A stretch of 64,000 nt of DNA from Vibrio sp. 99-8-1 (GCF_013114595.1 NZ_VTXE01000007.1:84725-148724); one strand, 5' to 3'; shown: positions 36,221 to 44,195, numbered from the stretch's first letter. The notes: generated from the sequence alone by a model not told the origin. Made by a program: numbers and translations.

Positions 36221-36463
36221 GGTTCCTAATCATTGGGTGGTGAACTGAACTGGGTTAGGAACTACCGCTCACAAGGTCGCGGCGCGCCGAAGCGCCCCGG
36301 CTCAGCTCACCATTATTTAGTAATTTGTTTGCTTATTGAACAAATCTACAAATTTAGGGTGTGCTAAAGCTGCATATATGAAAACCAGAAAACAGCTGGT
36401 ACTTATACGCCTTGTGAAATTTTAAACGAGGTTCCTACGCCCGACACTGGATTTTGCCAGTGC
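36221..36463 (-). ncRNA. Structured leader RNA of the small gene, unit A
   Basis: The region between promoter and small gene folds into stems that are kept, with compensating base changes, in the second copy at 40883-41120. Stems (plus-strand coordinates): 36445-36450 with 36457-36462; ACCAG 36384-36388 with CTGGT 36396-36400; ATTTGTT 36323-36329 with AACAAAT 36339-36345; GCGC 36284-36287 with GCGC 36292-36295 around CGAA; GGTGAACTGA 36239-36248 with TCAGCTCACC 36302-36311. TTAGGAAC at 36255-36262 can pair with either of two GGTTCCTA copies (36221 and 36430). I do not recognise the family. Confidence 0.7.
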
Positions 36464-36469
36464 GGGGTA

Positions 36470-36499
36470 AGCATATGATTTATTGAGATAGAGTGTCAA
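36470..36499 (-). promoter_or_regulatory. Sigma-70-like promoter of unit A
   Basis: On the minus strand TTGACA (36499-36494) and TATGCT (36475-36470) are 18 bp apart. The whole stretch is almost identical in unit B, and the expected start falls just before the first leader hairpin. Confidence 0.55.
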
Positions 36500-36816
36500 A
36501 TCAATTGGTGATAGAAAAGGAGGACTTGCTTAACTCCCCCTCAAAAACAGCCAACAGTATTTCTCTATGGAGTTTTAATCGAGACACGACCAACACATAT
36601 TCCTTCCGGTTTACCGTTGGTTGTAGGAACGGCTGACACTTTTGGATTTCTCGCTCGGAAATGCCCCTTTCCTTGTTAACGCATTTACTCAGTGGCAGTT
36701 CGCGCCACTGAAACCACCGTACTTTTCCTTATGGTTGGCGGTTAAGGGGCTGTGTCTAAAAGCTCCCAATTTCTTTTATTGCGCAACAGTTTTGATCAAA
36801 GTTCAAACTTGTATGT
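36500..36816. other. Gap with remnant half-terminator and an attC-like fold
   Basis: Bases 36543-36557 (AAAAACAGCCAACAG) match the first half of the chemoreceptor terminator at 41203-41217, but the second half is degraded. An imperfect long hairpin that resembles an integron attC site lies at 36663-36750. No gene is seen. Confidence 0.5.
36663..36750. repeat. attC-like imperfect palindrome
   Basis: GCCCCTT (36663-36669) pairs with AAGGGGC (36744-36750), TAAC with GTTA inside these, and CAGTGGC (36690-36696) with GCCACTG (36704-36710) at the tip. The nested arms, with GTTAACGC on one side and GCGGTTAA on the other, resemble attC sites of Vibrio integrons. No second such site and no integrase were seen. 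Confidence 0.35.
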
Positions 36817-37563
36817 TTATTCAACAAAAAGCTTGTCGCACGATTTTCCTGTTAGATACTCCTTGAGTATTTCAGCTATTTTTTGTTTGAGCCATGTTGG
36901 ACCGTAGTCAGACATATCGTTGTGCTTAGAATTAGGAATAGTTACAACACAGCTACCGAAGGCGATATTCTCAGCTTGAGTCGGAAGAACACCTTTATTA
37001 GCAGGGAAGTCACTGCCTCGTATAGAGAGTATATTAATTTCTTTGCTGCGGGGGAGCGGTACTCTTCTATGATCAAGGGTAATAATTGATTTTATGTATG
37101 TTTTCGATTCGTTTCCTAACCATGACGAGATATCACCACCATTAGAGTGACCAACTAACAATAGAGAATTAAAATCACACCTACTGTATTGAGACTGAAG
37201 CTCTGTCCTAACAAACTCGAGAGTTTCTGCACCTCTGATCCAGTTTTCACTTCGTGTAACAAAGAGGTCTCCTTTGACCGATAACGGTGGGTCTGTTGGC
37301 AGTTCATGGCCTATGGCTATAACCAAGTATCCAAGCTCAGTCAGTTGCTTAGACAAAAACTCATATTTATTATGGGGAACACCATATCCAGCGCTAAGAA
37401 ATGCCACAGGACATTTAGTTGTTTCGGTACATAAGTTATCCTTTGCAGGATACGTTACTTCTACTGGTATATATCTGTTTCTGGACTGGTCATAAAGGCT
37501 ATCGGCGCTTGAAAAGCCCGACCAAAATAAAGACATCATCAATAGTCTTGTAATGTATTTCAT
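36817..37563 (-). CDS. Secreted alpha/beta hydrolase
   Basis: A 248-residue protein with an N-terminal signal peptide (MKYITRLLMMSLFWSGFSSA, cleavage expected near residue 20). The alpha/beta hydrolase fold shows VAFLSAGYGVPHNKYEFLSKQLTELGYLV (in pieces), the nucleophile elbow GHSNGG (about residues 138-143) and a late histidine in SKHND. It would act in the periplasm or outside. The substrate is unknown; the chlorophyllase/dienelactone hydrolase-like layout suggests an esterase. AGGGA precedes the start. It is in the segment between the two repeat units, next to LysR and accD-like genes. Confidence 0.8.
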   Translation of the reverse strand: MKYITRLLMMSLFWSGFSSADSLYDQSRNRYIPVEVTYPAKDNLCTETTKCPVAFLSAGYGVPHNKYEFLSKQLTELGYLVIAIGHELPTDPPLSVKGDLFVTRSENWIRGAETLEFVRTELQSQYSRCDFNSLLLVGHSNGGDISSWLGNESKTYIKSIITLDHRRVPLPRSKEINILSIRGSDFPANKGVLPTQAENIAFGSCVVTIPNSKHNDMSDYGPTWLKQKIAEILKEYLTGKSCDKLFVE

Positions 37564-37621
37564 TGCTATCCCTGAAAACCTAATGCTACATAGTTAGCAA
37601 AGTACCACTATTCCTTGTGTC

Positions 37622-38551
37622 TTAATATGCAATTATTCTTTTATCTATATTGGCTTGGTGCTGTAAGTGTTCAATAAACATCGGGATCTTTTTTGCCAAG
37701 TGTTTTCTGGATGCGTAAAAGGCATACAAAACTAAATCTTCAGGCTCGTACTCCAGCTCTACTATTTTCAGAGAGCCAGCATCTATCTCATTACGACAGG
37801 ATTCGGTCGGTAGTATCGCGAATCCCAAACCAGCTAATGCGCCTGATTTGGCAAGATGTCCGCTATTGACCTTAAATGAAGACTGTACCTTTTGAGTAAT
37901 GGGCTCACCTTTAGCGCTTTTGAAAACCCAAGGTGTTCCATTTAGAGCGGTAAAGCTATTGATGCACGGAACGTGTTTCAAATCGGTAATCTGAAAAGGT
38001 CTGGGAGTGGTCTGTAGGAGTTGAGGGGATGCTACAACAGCACTTGGCCAGCGTTTAATCTCCTTAGCTACCCAATTATTGTCTTCGAGCTTTCCTCTGT
38101 GAAAGCTTAAAATGACGTCAAACCCATCAAGTAAATCCTCTTTAGGGCTGATGCTCGTATCACAACATAATGAAATTGAGGGATGCTGGGTACAAAAAGA
38201 AACCACTGCTTGGGCTAAAATAGGCGAGTCTGGCATTAAAACTTTGAGTTGTCCCATGACTTCATGAGAGTGCTGCGTCACTTCCTCAAGTGCATCATTA
38301 AGTTTGTCCAACAATGGCTGTGTTCGCAAATAAAGGTGTTCCCCTGCATCTGTCGGAGCGATTCGGCGTGTAGTCCTGTCAAATAGTCGTGTATCCAGTC
38401 GTTCTTCAAGTAAAGCGATATGGCGACTGACATTTGATGTCGGCAAGCTTAGAAATTCCGCCGCCCGTTTAAAGCTGTTGTTCTCATAGACACAGTGAAA
38501 ACTTTTTAGCCACTGCTGGTCAATCTTATCAAACATTTCTTTTAATCCCAT
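37622..38551 (-). CDS. LysR family transcriptional regulator
   Basis: A 309-residue LysR regulator. The N-terminal winged helix-turn-helix is clear (about residues 10-70; SFHCVYENNSFKRAAEFLSLPTSNVSRHIALLEERL in pieces, then RLFDRTTRRIAPTDAGEHLY), followed by the substrate-binding domain. A start at the later ATG (38536) is possible. It is divergent from the accD-like gene with 93 bp between, the usual arrangement of a LysR regulator and its target, and upstream of the hydrolase in the other direction. The inducer is unknown. Confidence 0.92.
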   Translation of the reverse strand: MGLKEMFDKIDQQWLKSFHCVYENNSFKRAAEFLSLPTSNVSRHIALLEERLDTRLFDRTTRRIAPTDAGEHLYLRTQPLLDKLNDALEEVTQHSHEVMGQLKVLMPDSPILAQAVVSFCTQHPSISLCCDTSISPKEDLLDGFDVILSFHRGKLEDNNWVAKEIKRWPSAVVASPQLLQTTPRPFQITDLKHVPCINSFTALNGTPWVFKSAKGEPITQKVQSSFKVNSGHLAKSGALAGLGFAILPTESCRNEIDAGSLKIVELEYEPEDLVLYAFYASRKHLAKKIPMFIEHLQHQANIDKRIIAY

Positions 38552-38644
38552 AATATTGGATTATCAAGCCCATATAACACACTTTATTACCAGAAACAGG
38601 CTTATATAATACCCCATACTAAAGTTATCTGGTAAAGGTATCCT

Positions 38645-39511
38645 ATGAGTTGGTTAGAAAAGCTATTCGATAAAAAGAATATAATCAGTACACGTAAAGC
38701 GTCGATTCCAGAGGGGGTATGGACTAAATGTCCCTCATGTGACCAGATCCTTTACTACATGGCTCTTGAAGAGAATCTGGAGGTGTGTCCGAAATGCAAT
38801 CATCATATGAGAATGTCGGCACGCCGCCGCTTAGACAGCTTTCTAGATAAAGGAGAACGAGTTGAGATTGCCAGTGAACATGAGCCGAAAGACTTACTGA
38901 ACTTTAAGGATCGGAGACGCTACAAGGAACGCCTCGCTATAGCCCAGAAAAGTACAGGGGAAAAGGATGCTTTAGTTGCGATGAAAGGAAAGCTTCTAGG
39001 CTTACCTGTTGTTACCTGTGCATTCGAATTTTCTTTTATGGCTGGTTCAATGGGTTCTGTTGTCGGCGCTCGTTTTGTTCGTGCAATTGAGGTCGCTATT
39101 GATGCAAATTGTGGATTAGTTTGCTTTTCTGCCAGTGGTGGTGCTCGTATGCAAGAATCTCTAATGTCGTTAATGCAAATGTCAAAAACCAGCGCTGCGT
39201 TAAATCGTTTATCCAGTGAACGCCTCCCTTATATATCTGTATTAACAGACCAAACATTGGGTGGTGTATCAGCGAGTCTAGCCATGCTGGGAGATATTAA
39301 CATCGGCGAGCCGAAGGCAATTATCGGGTTTGCTGGGCGTCGCGTCATAGAGCAAACCGTTCGTGAGAAATTGCCCGAAGGTTTTCAGCGAAGTGAGTTC
39401 CTTTTAGAGCATGGCGCTATCGACATGATTGTGGATAGACGTGAGATGCGCAAGCGAGTTGGGGGGCTAATAGCTAAAATGACTAATACCACTATTCCGC
39501 TGGAAGCATAG
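38645..39511 (+). CDS. accD: Acetyl-CoA carboxylase carboxyltransferase beta subunit, probable paralogue
   Basis: A 288-residue AccD. The zinc ribbon CPSC...CPKC (residues 29-51), [12 protein letters not shown] and [34 protein letters not shown] (in pieces) are clear. It would pair with AccA to move the carboxyl group to acetyl-CoA. At residues 201-207 it reads TDQTLGG, where E. coli has TDPTMGG; Leu205 replaces E. coli Met203, the change described for AdmT-type andrimid-resistant subunits. It lacks the C-terminal tail of housekeeping AccD, is not beside folC or truA, and is divergent from LysR inside an island-like segment, so I take it as an extra copy. Confidence 0.9.
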   Translation: MSWLEKLFDKKNIISTRKASIPEGVWTKCPSCDQILYYMALEENLEVCPKCNHHMRMSARRRLDSFLDKGERVEIASEHEPKDLLNFKDRRRYKERLAIAQKSTGEKDALVAMKGKLLGLPVVTCAFEFSFMAGSMGSVVGARFVRAIEVAIDANCGLVCFSASGGARMQESLMSLMQMSKTSAALNRLSSERLPYISVLTDQTLGGVSASLAMLGDINIGEPKAIIGFAGRRVIEQTVREKLPEGFQRSEFLLEHGAIDMIVDRREMRKRVGGLIAKMTNTTIPLEA

Positions 39512-39938
39512 TTTATAGGTTCTGTAACGAAGCTGACCTAACAAACTGAATGATATTCACTCAAACTTGCATAAAATATTTTGAGCAATGCAAGGTTACG
39601 ATGCTCATTTTTGTCCAAAACCTTTCACGGACGGCACTCTGTGTATCGGTGCCGTTCTGCGTTTTGCAGTACCAAAAGTTATCCGAAGGGTAGATTTCGT
39701 CTGAAGCGTCTGAGTAGCTTTAGTCCAGAGATGAGTCAGCAATCACCGAGCAAATCTGTCGTGCCTTAATTATCAGTTGAAGTTACTCTACTTTTTCATT
39801 AACTAAGACTTCGTTTATTCTACTTAGTGATATCTGCCGCACTACCTTCCTCACGCTAGGTTATTAATCTAATATTTCTGTATATTATCTAATTACTTCT
39901 TTGTTTTATCTAATGTATAATCTAATGTTAATTTGCGT
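39512..39938. other. Gap between accD and the toxin gene
   Basis: ACGGCAC (39631-39637) pairs with GTGCCGT (39649-39655), followed by TCTGCGTTTT; this may end the accD transcript. Near the end lie four ATCTAAT repeats (39866-39926). A 62-codon open frame at 39581 has no ribosome site and no recognisable likeness, so I do not call it. Confidence 0.55.
39866..39926. promoter_or_regulatory. Four (A/T)ATCTAAT repeats upstream of the toxin-antitoxin pair
   Basis: Copies lie at 39866-39873, 39886-39893, 39907-39914 and 39919-39926. The first three are 20 and 21 bp apart, two helical turns, so they face the same side of DNA. Auto-repression by the HTH antitoxin is the likely use. Confidence 0.6.
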
Positions 39939-40193
39939 ATGAATACTATTCTCTGGTCTAGAAAGGCGTTGAAACAGGCAAAAAAGATTGACCCGAAGGC
40001 GAGAAAGCAAGTGGTTGAGAAGGTAAAGTTGCTAGGTGATTTTCCAGACTGTTCAAACGTTAAAGGCCTTACTAACCACCAGTATGATTTTAGGTTACGG
40101 GTAGGGCGATATAGGGTGTTTTTTGATTACGATGGTGAAGTTAGAATTGTCAGTATAGAAGAGGTTAAGATCCGAGATGAAAACACATACTAA
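39939..40193 (+). CDS. RelE/HigB-type toxin
   Basis: An 84-residue basic protein of the RelE/ParE superfamily, mostly mRNA interferases that cut mRNA on the ribosome. It reads MNTILWSRKALKQAKKID at the start and YDFRLRVGRYRVFFDYDGEVRIVSIEEVKIRDENTY at the end (in pieces), in which RVGRYRVFF is the family core. ATG 39939 is chosen over a TTG two codons earlier. It overlaps the downstream antitoxin gene by 17 bp, in the toxin-first order of HigBA. Vibrio integrons and islands often carry such pairs. Confidence 0.85.
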   Translation: MNTILWSRKALKQAKKIDPKARKQVVEKVKLLGDFPDCSNVKGLTNHQYDFRLRVGRYRVFFDYDGEVRIVSIEEVKIRDENTY

Positions 40194-40533
40194 TGAGGTT
40201 CAGATAATTAAACAGGACGGTAAAGCGGCCTTTGCAGTCTTGCCTTATGATGAGTATCTTAATTTGATCGGTGAAGCCAATTCATCTAATGAAAAAGATG
40301 AGGATGTATATATCCCACACGATGTTGCTGAACAGGTATTACTTAATGAAATGAGCTTGATGGCGGCATGGCGTAAGCATTTAAAAATGAGCCAGAAAGA
40401 GTTAGCTCAAAAAGTAGGAGTTATACAAAGCACCATTTCGCAAATGGAAAAACTGGGTGCGAAGCCACAACGTCGCACGATTGAAAAAGTAGCTAAGGCC
40501 ATGGGCATCTTACCTGAGCAGTTGATCGACTAA
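40177..40533 (+). CDS. HTH (XRE) antitoxin of a HigBA-type pair
   Basis: A 118-residue protein. The first part (about residues 8-32, IIKQDGKAAFAVLPYDEYLNLI) resembles Phd/YefM-like toxin-binding segments, and the second part (about 60-115) is an XRE helix-turn-helix (AAWRKHLKMSQKELAQKVGVIQSTISQMEKLG in pieces). It should neutralise the toxin encoded just before it and bind the operator repeats upstream. The start codon lies inside the end of the toxin gene, which points to coupled translation. Confidence 0.85.
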   Translation: MKTHTNEVQIIKQDGKAAFAVLPYDEYLNLIGEANSSNEKDEDVYIPHDVAEQVLLNEMSLMAAWRKHLKMSQKELAQKVGVIQSTISQMEKLGAKPQRRTIEKVAKAMGILPEQLID

Positions 40534-40645
40534 GTTAACCTGTCATCATCCCATGGGGACAGGCATCTTATGAAAAACGAATATAAGTTTTTGTAGCGCT
40601 TTAAATCTTTAATAGCGAGTTGAATTTACTGAGATAATCTTGAAC

Positions 40646-40670
40646 AAAGGCACCTAAAAATGGTGCCTTT
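40646..40670. terminator. Bidirectional terminator between the antitoxin and the small gene of unit B
   Basis: AAAGGCACC (40646-40654) and GGTGCCTTT (40662-40670) form a perfect 9-bp stem with A-rich and T-rich flanks. Confidence 0.75.
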
Positions 40671-40680
40671 CGTTTATCCG

Positions 40681-40839
40681 TTACTCTTTGTTTTGATGCT
40701 TAAACTGGTTTAATAACGTCAGCAGAAAAACTCGTATTTCGTTGTCTATTGGGGAGTTATCACTGTTTGCGTTAAGAATAAAGTCTTCAACTTGAAGGTA
40801 AAAGTCGGGTTCGGTAAGAGAGGGGATTGCTTGGGTCAT
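40681..40839 (-). CDS. Small conserved protein of unknown function, unit B
   Basis: A 52-residue protein homologous to the one at 36022-36174. It has TEPDFYLQVEDFILN near the start and NEIRVFLLTLLNQFKHQ near the end, with a different middle. GGAGG lies 7 nt before ATG 40839, a strong ribosome site. It too is preceded by a promoter and a covarying structured leader. It ends next to a terminator shared with the toxin-antitoxin operon. Family not recognised. Confidence 0.75.
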   Translation of the reverse strand: MTQAIPSLTEPDFYLQVEDFILNANSDNSPIDNEIRVFLLTLLNQFKHQNKE

Positions 40840-40882
40840 AGTGACCTCCGAAAGTGATTATTAACTGAAATCACCAACCAAA

Positions 40883-41120
40883 GGGACTAATCAATGGGTG
40901 GTGAACTGAACAGGGTTAGTCCTACCGCACTTCCGAAACGGTCAGCCGAAGCTGCCCCGCTCAGCTCACCGTAGTTCATTTTATTGTCTAATAGTTAGAC
41001 AAGTTCACAACGTTTAGGTGTGCTAGAGCCGCACATAAATTAAAGCCAGCAAATCGCTGGCACTTATGCACCGGAAGGTAAAACTCAGGGGACTAATCCT
41101 GACACTGGATTTTGCCAGTG
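40883..41120 (-). ncRNA. Structured leader RNA of the small gene, unit B
   Basis: Second copy of the leader. Stems match those of unit A with compensating changes: TTGTCTAA 40984-40991 with TTAGACAA 40995-41002; CAGC 40943-40946 with GCTG 40951-40954 around CGAA; GCCAGC 41045-41050 with GCTGGC 41056-41061; GGTGAACTGA 40900-40909 with TCAGCTCACC 40961-40970; CACTGG 41103-41108 with CCAGTG 41115-41120. TTAGTCC at 40916-40922 can pair with GGGACTAA at either 40883 or 41089. Where unit A has GGAAC/GTTCC, unit B has AGTCC/GGACT, so the pairing is kept while the sequence changes. Confidence 0.7.
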
Positions 41121-41127
41121 CGGGGTA

Positions 41128-41157
41128 AGCATATGATTTATTGAGATACAGTGTCAA
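41128..41157 (-). promoter_or_regulatory. Sigma-70-like promoter of unit B
   Basis: On the minus strand TTGACA (41157-41152) and TATGCT (41133-41128), 18 bp apart, as in unit A. The 3' part from the last hairpin through the -35 box is nearly identical in both units. Confidence 0.55.
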
Positions 41158-41203
41158 ATCAATTAGTGATGGAGAGGGAATTTACTCGCTCAGCTCTCAT
41201 AAA

Positions 41204-41238
41204 AAAACAGCCAACAGTTTTACTCTGTTGGCTGTTTT
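41204..41238 (-). terminator. Intrinsic terminator of the chemoreceptor gene at 41255
   Basis: On the minus strand AAAACAGCCAACAG pairs with CTGTTGGCTGTTTT and a T run follows. A half-copy of this element is found beside unit A at 36543-36557. Confidence 0.9.
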
Positions 41239-41254
41239 GCTAAAAGGGAATCAG

Positions 41255-42892
41255 TTAATCAACACTGAAGTAGTTTACTTCCTGTTTTAATCGGTTTGCT
41301 TGTTCACTCATTGTCAGAGCGGCATCGCGATTGCTGGTCATCGATTGTACCGACTCTTCAGATATAACCGAGATTTGCTCAATGGATGAGGCGACTTTTC
41401 GGACAAAACTGGCTTGTTCGTTTGTCGCTTGCACCACATCTTTCACTCGGCCCAATGTGTCTTTTGCTTCTCCTTCGATGTTCACCAAAAGGGTACTCGC
41501 TAGGGTGGTCTTTTCTTTACCTTGTTCAATAAGTGGCTGGGTGTTCGCCATGGCTTGCACACTTTCGGTTGTCTGTTGCTGGATCTCGCTAATCATGGTT
41601 TCGATCTGTGTAGTCGATTCGGTGGCACGACTTGCCAACTGCCTGACTTCATCCGCAACCACGGCAAAACCTCGACCAGACTCCCCAGCACGCGCAGCTT
41701 CGATTGCAGCATTAAGGGCTAGCAGGTTAGTCTGCTCTGCAATGCCGCTAATGACACTCACAATACCGCCAATATCGTTGGTTCTCTGTTCTAATTGTTG
41801 CACTTGTTCAACAGTCTGGTTGACGGTAACGGCAATGTTTTCCATCTCCTGAGCAACAGAGAAGACCAGCTCTCGGCCTTTCTTCGAGTTATCTGACGTC
41901 ATAACAGAGTTATTTTCTGTTTGGCTAGCTAGCTCGGAAATTTGGTCAATGCTTTGGCGCATATCTTCCAGCTCACCTACGGTATCTTGTGTCAGTTTTG
42001 CTTGCTGTTGGGTCAGTTCCAGTACTCGGGTTGAGCCTTGTGATACTTGATTGGCTTGCTCCGTTAGGTTGTGAGACACAGAAATAATATTGCCAACGGT
42101 ATGAGTCATTTTTTTCGACATCTCGGAGAGCGAATCCATAATGCTGTTTGGAATGGACTTGCTGAACTCATTTTTTAACTGACCTTCAGATAAGCGTTTA
42201 ATTGCACTTTGCGCGTCATAAGGTTCTCCGCCAAGAGAGGTATGAAAACTTCTTTCTATGGCGATGGCGATGATTGCGGAAATAACTAAGGCAATAGCGC
42301 TCAATGCTAGCATGAGATTCTGAAAGCCACCGGCAACGCTTCGGGTTTGAGGTGTTAGTGTTTGATTCAGGTTTTCCTGATAGTCGATAAATTGGTTAAT
42401 GGTATCAAGCCACGCAATAAAGGCAGGCCTTGCTTGATCAAGAATGATATTGGTGTCTGAGATGCCATTGGCTTTGTCTGCCAATATCTTCTGGATAATA
42501 GGTTCAGTACGATTCTTAATATCGTTGATTTCTTTAAGAATACGGTGTTCTTCAGTAGAGAACATCACGTTACTGGAAAGCATTTTCTGGAAGTTGTTTT
42601 CTGCTTCGCGATAAAATTCTGCCAACGTTTTTATTTCCTCTTCAAGAGCTCGTATCTCTTGCGGTGTTCTGGCAAGTACCACGTCTCGTAGCGCAATTGC
42701 CCGATCATGAACACTGCCTCGGAAGTTAATCGCATAGCGTTGTTTCACCGAGTTAATATCGGTAATAACCGACAGATCTTTGTCGATAATATTCACTTTT
42801 TGAATACCTAATATCGTCAGGGTGAGCATTAGGCCGACCAGAATACCAAACCCCAATAGTAATCGGGTTCGGACTTTAAGCTTTGATAACAT
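41255..42892 (-). CDS. Methyl-accepting chemotaxis protein with helical-bundle sensor
   Basis: A 545-residue chemoreceptor. A first membrane segment (about residues 11-30, [20 protein letters not shown]) precedes a mostly helical periplasmic sensor (30-190) of the four-helix-bundle kind, then a second membrane segment ([20 protein letters not shown]), a HAMP-like linker and the signalling domain with [38 protein letters not shown] (in pieces). The ligand is unknown. It is followed upstream on the same strand by an EAL gene, 60 bp away; the two may be co-transcribed. Confidence 0.93.
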   Translation of the reverse strand: MLSKLKVRTRLLLGFGILVGLMLTLTILGIQKVNIIDKDLSVITDINSVKQRYAINFRGSVHDRAIALRDVVLARTPQEIRALEEEIKTLAEFYREAENNFQKMLSSNVMFSTEEHRILKEINDIKNRTEPIIQKILADKANGISDTNIILDQARPAFIAWLDTINQFIDYQENLNQTLTPQTRSVAGGFQNLMLALSAIALVISAIIAIAIERSFHTSLGGEPYDAQSAIKRLSEGQLKNEFSKSIPNSIMDSLSEMSKKMTHTVGNIISVSHNLTEQANQVSQGSTRVLELTQQQAKLTQDTVGELEDMRQSIDQISELASQTENNSVMTSDNSKKGRELVFSVAQEMENIAVTVNQTVEQVQQLEQRTNDIGGIVSVISGIAEQTNLLALNAAIEAARAGESGRGFAVVADEVRQLASRATESTTQIETMISEIQQQTTESVQAMANTQPLIEQGKEKTTLASTLLVNIEGEAKDTLGRVKDVVQATNEQASFVRKVASSIEQISVISEESVQSMTSNRDAALTMSEQANRLKQEVNYFSVD

Positions 42893-42952
42893 GCTTGTTT
42901 TTACTCCTAAATGATGGGTCTTTACTGGTTATATCCAGTGAAATTAGTGTAG

Positions 42953-43741
42953 TTATTTAAATTTTTTGGGCTTATCAAAGTAATACCCTTGTGCATAATC
43001 GATATCTAATGACTGAGCGATAGAGAGCTGAGCTTGAGTCTCTATTCCTTCCGCTAGTACTTTTCCACCATATTGATGAACAGCGTTAACGACCGCTTTT
43101 ATATCGCTTTTAATGCTTTGATTTGACGGTAACTGGCTGACAATTTTGATGCATAGCTTTACCACTTCCGGTTTCACGACCTCGATTAACTCAAAATCGA
43201 AGAAACCACATCCGACATCATCAAGCCAAAACTCATAACCGAGCTGCCGCAGTTGATCCATTTTTTTGTTAATGGGCAGCCAATCTTCTACTTTTAGGTG
43301 TTCAGTCAGTTCTATTTTGGTTCGTCTGGCATGCGGGTGAGCAATCAATAGCTTCTCAACTCGTTTATCAAACAGTAGGTGAGGAGCAATGTTTACCGTG
43401 TAATCACACTCTGGCGGAACAGCAGCGATATTGAGCAGATGAGTTTCTAAACTGAGTACTTCCAAAAGGTCGGTTAACTTATGCTGCTTTGCTGCCTGAA
43501 ACAGTTGATCGGCGCGGTGTATATCAGAGTCGATCGGGCCACGAACTAACATTTCATAACCATAAATATGCTGTTTTTTTATATTACGAATGGATTGAGA
43601 GAAAGAGATTAAAGCTTTTGAGTTTAATACTCGCTTTAAGTCACTTGCTCCGTCCGGTGATGTTTTATCTGCACTTTGACTGCTCCACAAAGTTTGTCTC
43701 TGTTTATCAACTGCCTTTAATTCAACATGATCAGAATGCAT
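42953..43741 (-). CDS. EAL domain protein, probable cyclic di-GMP phosphodiesterase
   Basis: A 262-residue protein that is almost all EAL domain (about residues 40-255). The signature is GYEMLVRGP (EML for EAL), followed by YTVNIAPHLL, TKIELTEHLK, WLDDVGCGFFDFELI and KVLAEGIETQAQL. The metal-binding Glu, Asn, Glu and two Asp are present, but the usual DDFGTG loop reads DDVGCG, so activity is likely but not sure. No sensor domain is attached. It lies 60 bp upstream of the chemoreceptor gene in the same direction. Confidence 0.87.
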   Translation of the reverse strand: MHSDHVELKAVDKQRQTLWSSQSADKTSPDGASDLKRVLNSKALISFSQSIRNIKKQHIYGYEMLVRGPIDSDIHRADQLFQAAKQHKLTDLLEVLSLETHLLNIAAVPPECDYTVNIAPHLLFDKRVEKLLIAHPHARRTKIELTEHLKVEDWLPINKKMDQLRQLGYEFWLDDVGCGFFDFELIEVVKPEVVKLCIKIVSQLPSNQSIKSDIKAVVNAVHQYGGKVLAEGIETQAQLSIAQSLDIDYAQGYYFDKPKKFK

Positions 43742-44142
43742 AACTTGCCCTATTTATAGTTAGATCTATAGCCAACATTACACAAGACCCGAAGCGAGCG
43801 TTTTTTCTTTCACAGCCGTTTTAAGAGTAATAGGTAACTAACAAAAAGTAGGTATTGATAGTGTCTTTAGTGGAGTGGCTAAGTTTCAGCAAAAAAAGGG
43901 GCATAGCTTGACGTTATGTGTATGACAGAGCTGGGTTGATAAAATGCGAAACTCTATCGGCCAACTAAACGAGTTAATCCTGCTTGGCCACCAAGCTTTG
44001 GCAGAAACTCCTCGAAAAACGTCATTGAATAGGTTGTTGTAAGCAATGGCTCTAGGTGAATTCTAGATATTTGATATACAGTGAGAAGCTATTTTGTATA
44101 TCCGCTCCAGATATTTATAAAATTTGTGATTGGTTATAGTTG
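43742..44142. other. Non-coding gap between the EAL gene and katA
   Basis: I see no gene. It holds the promoter of the EAL gene on one side and the katA terminator on the other (inverted repeat 44143-44186). Confidence 0.5.
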
Positions 44143-44186
44143 GCGTCTTTTATACGAAGGTTAAAGCTTTTTCAAATAAAAGACGC
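44143..44186 (-). terminator. Inverted repeat downstream of katA
   Basis: GCGTCTTTTAT (44143-44153) and ATAAAAGACGC (44176-44186) are exact reverse complements with a 22-nt spacer, 10 bp after the katA stop on the minus strand. The T-rich arm fits a terminator of loose design. Confidence 0.55.
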
Positions 44187-44195
44187 ACAAATTTA

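Noticed and set aside
36221..36505. Group II intron or retron identity for the structured leader
   Set aside because: No reverse transcriptase is nearby, no domain V-like sequence is seen, and a promoter plus small ORF explain the layout better.
39581..39769. 62-codon plus-strand frame between accD and the toxin gene
   Set aside because: No ribosome site, basic low-quality peptide without recognisable features, and it runs through a terminator-like hairpin.
35828..41238. Classical integrase-driven island at tRNA-Ser
   Set aside because: No integrase gene and no repeat of the tRNA 3' end was found within the window; only the unit duplication supports mobility.
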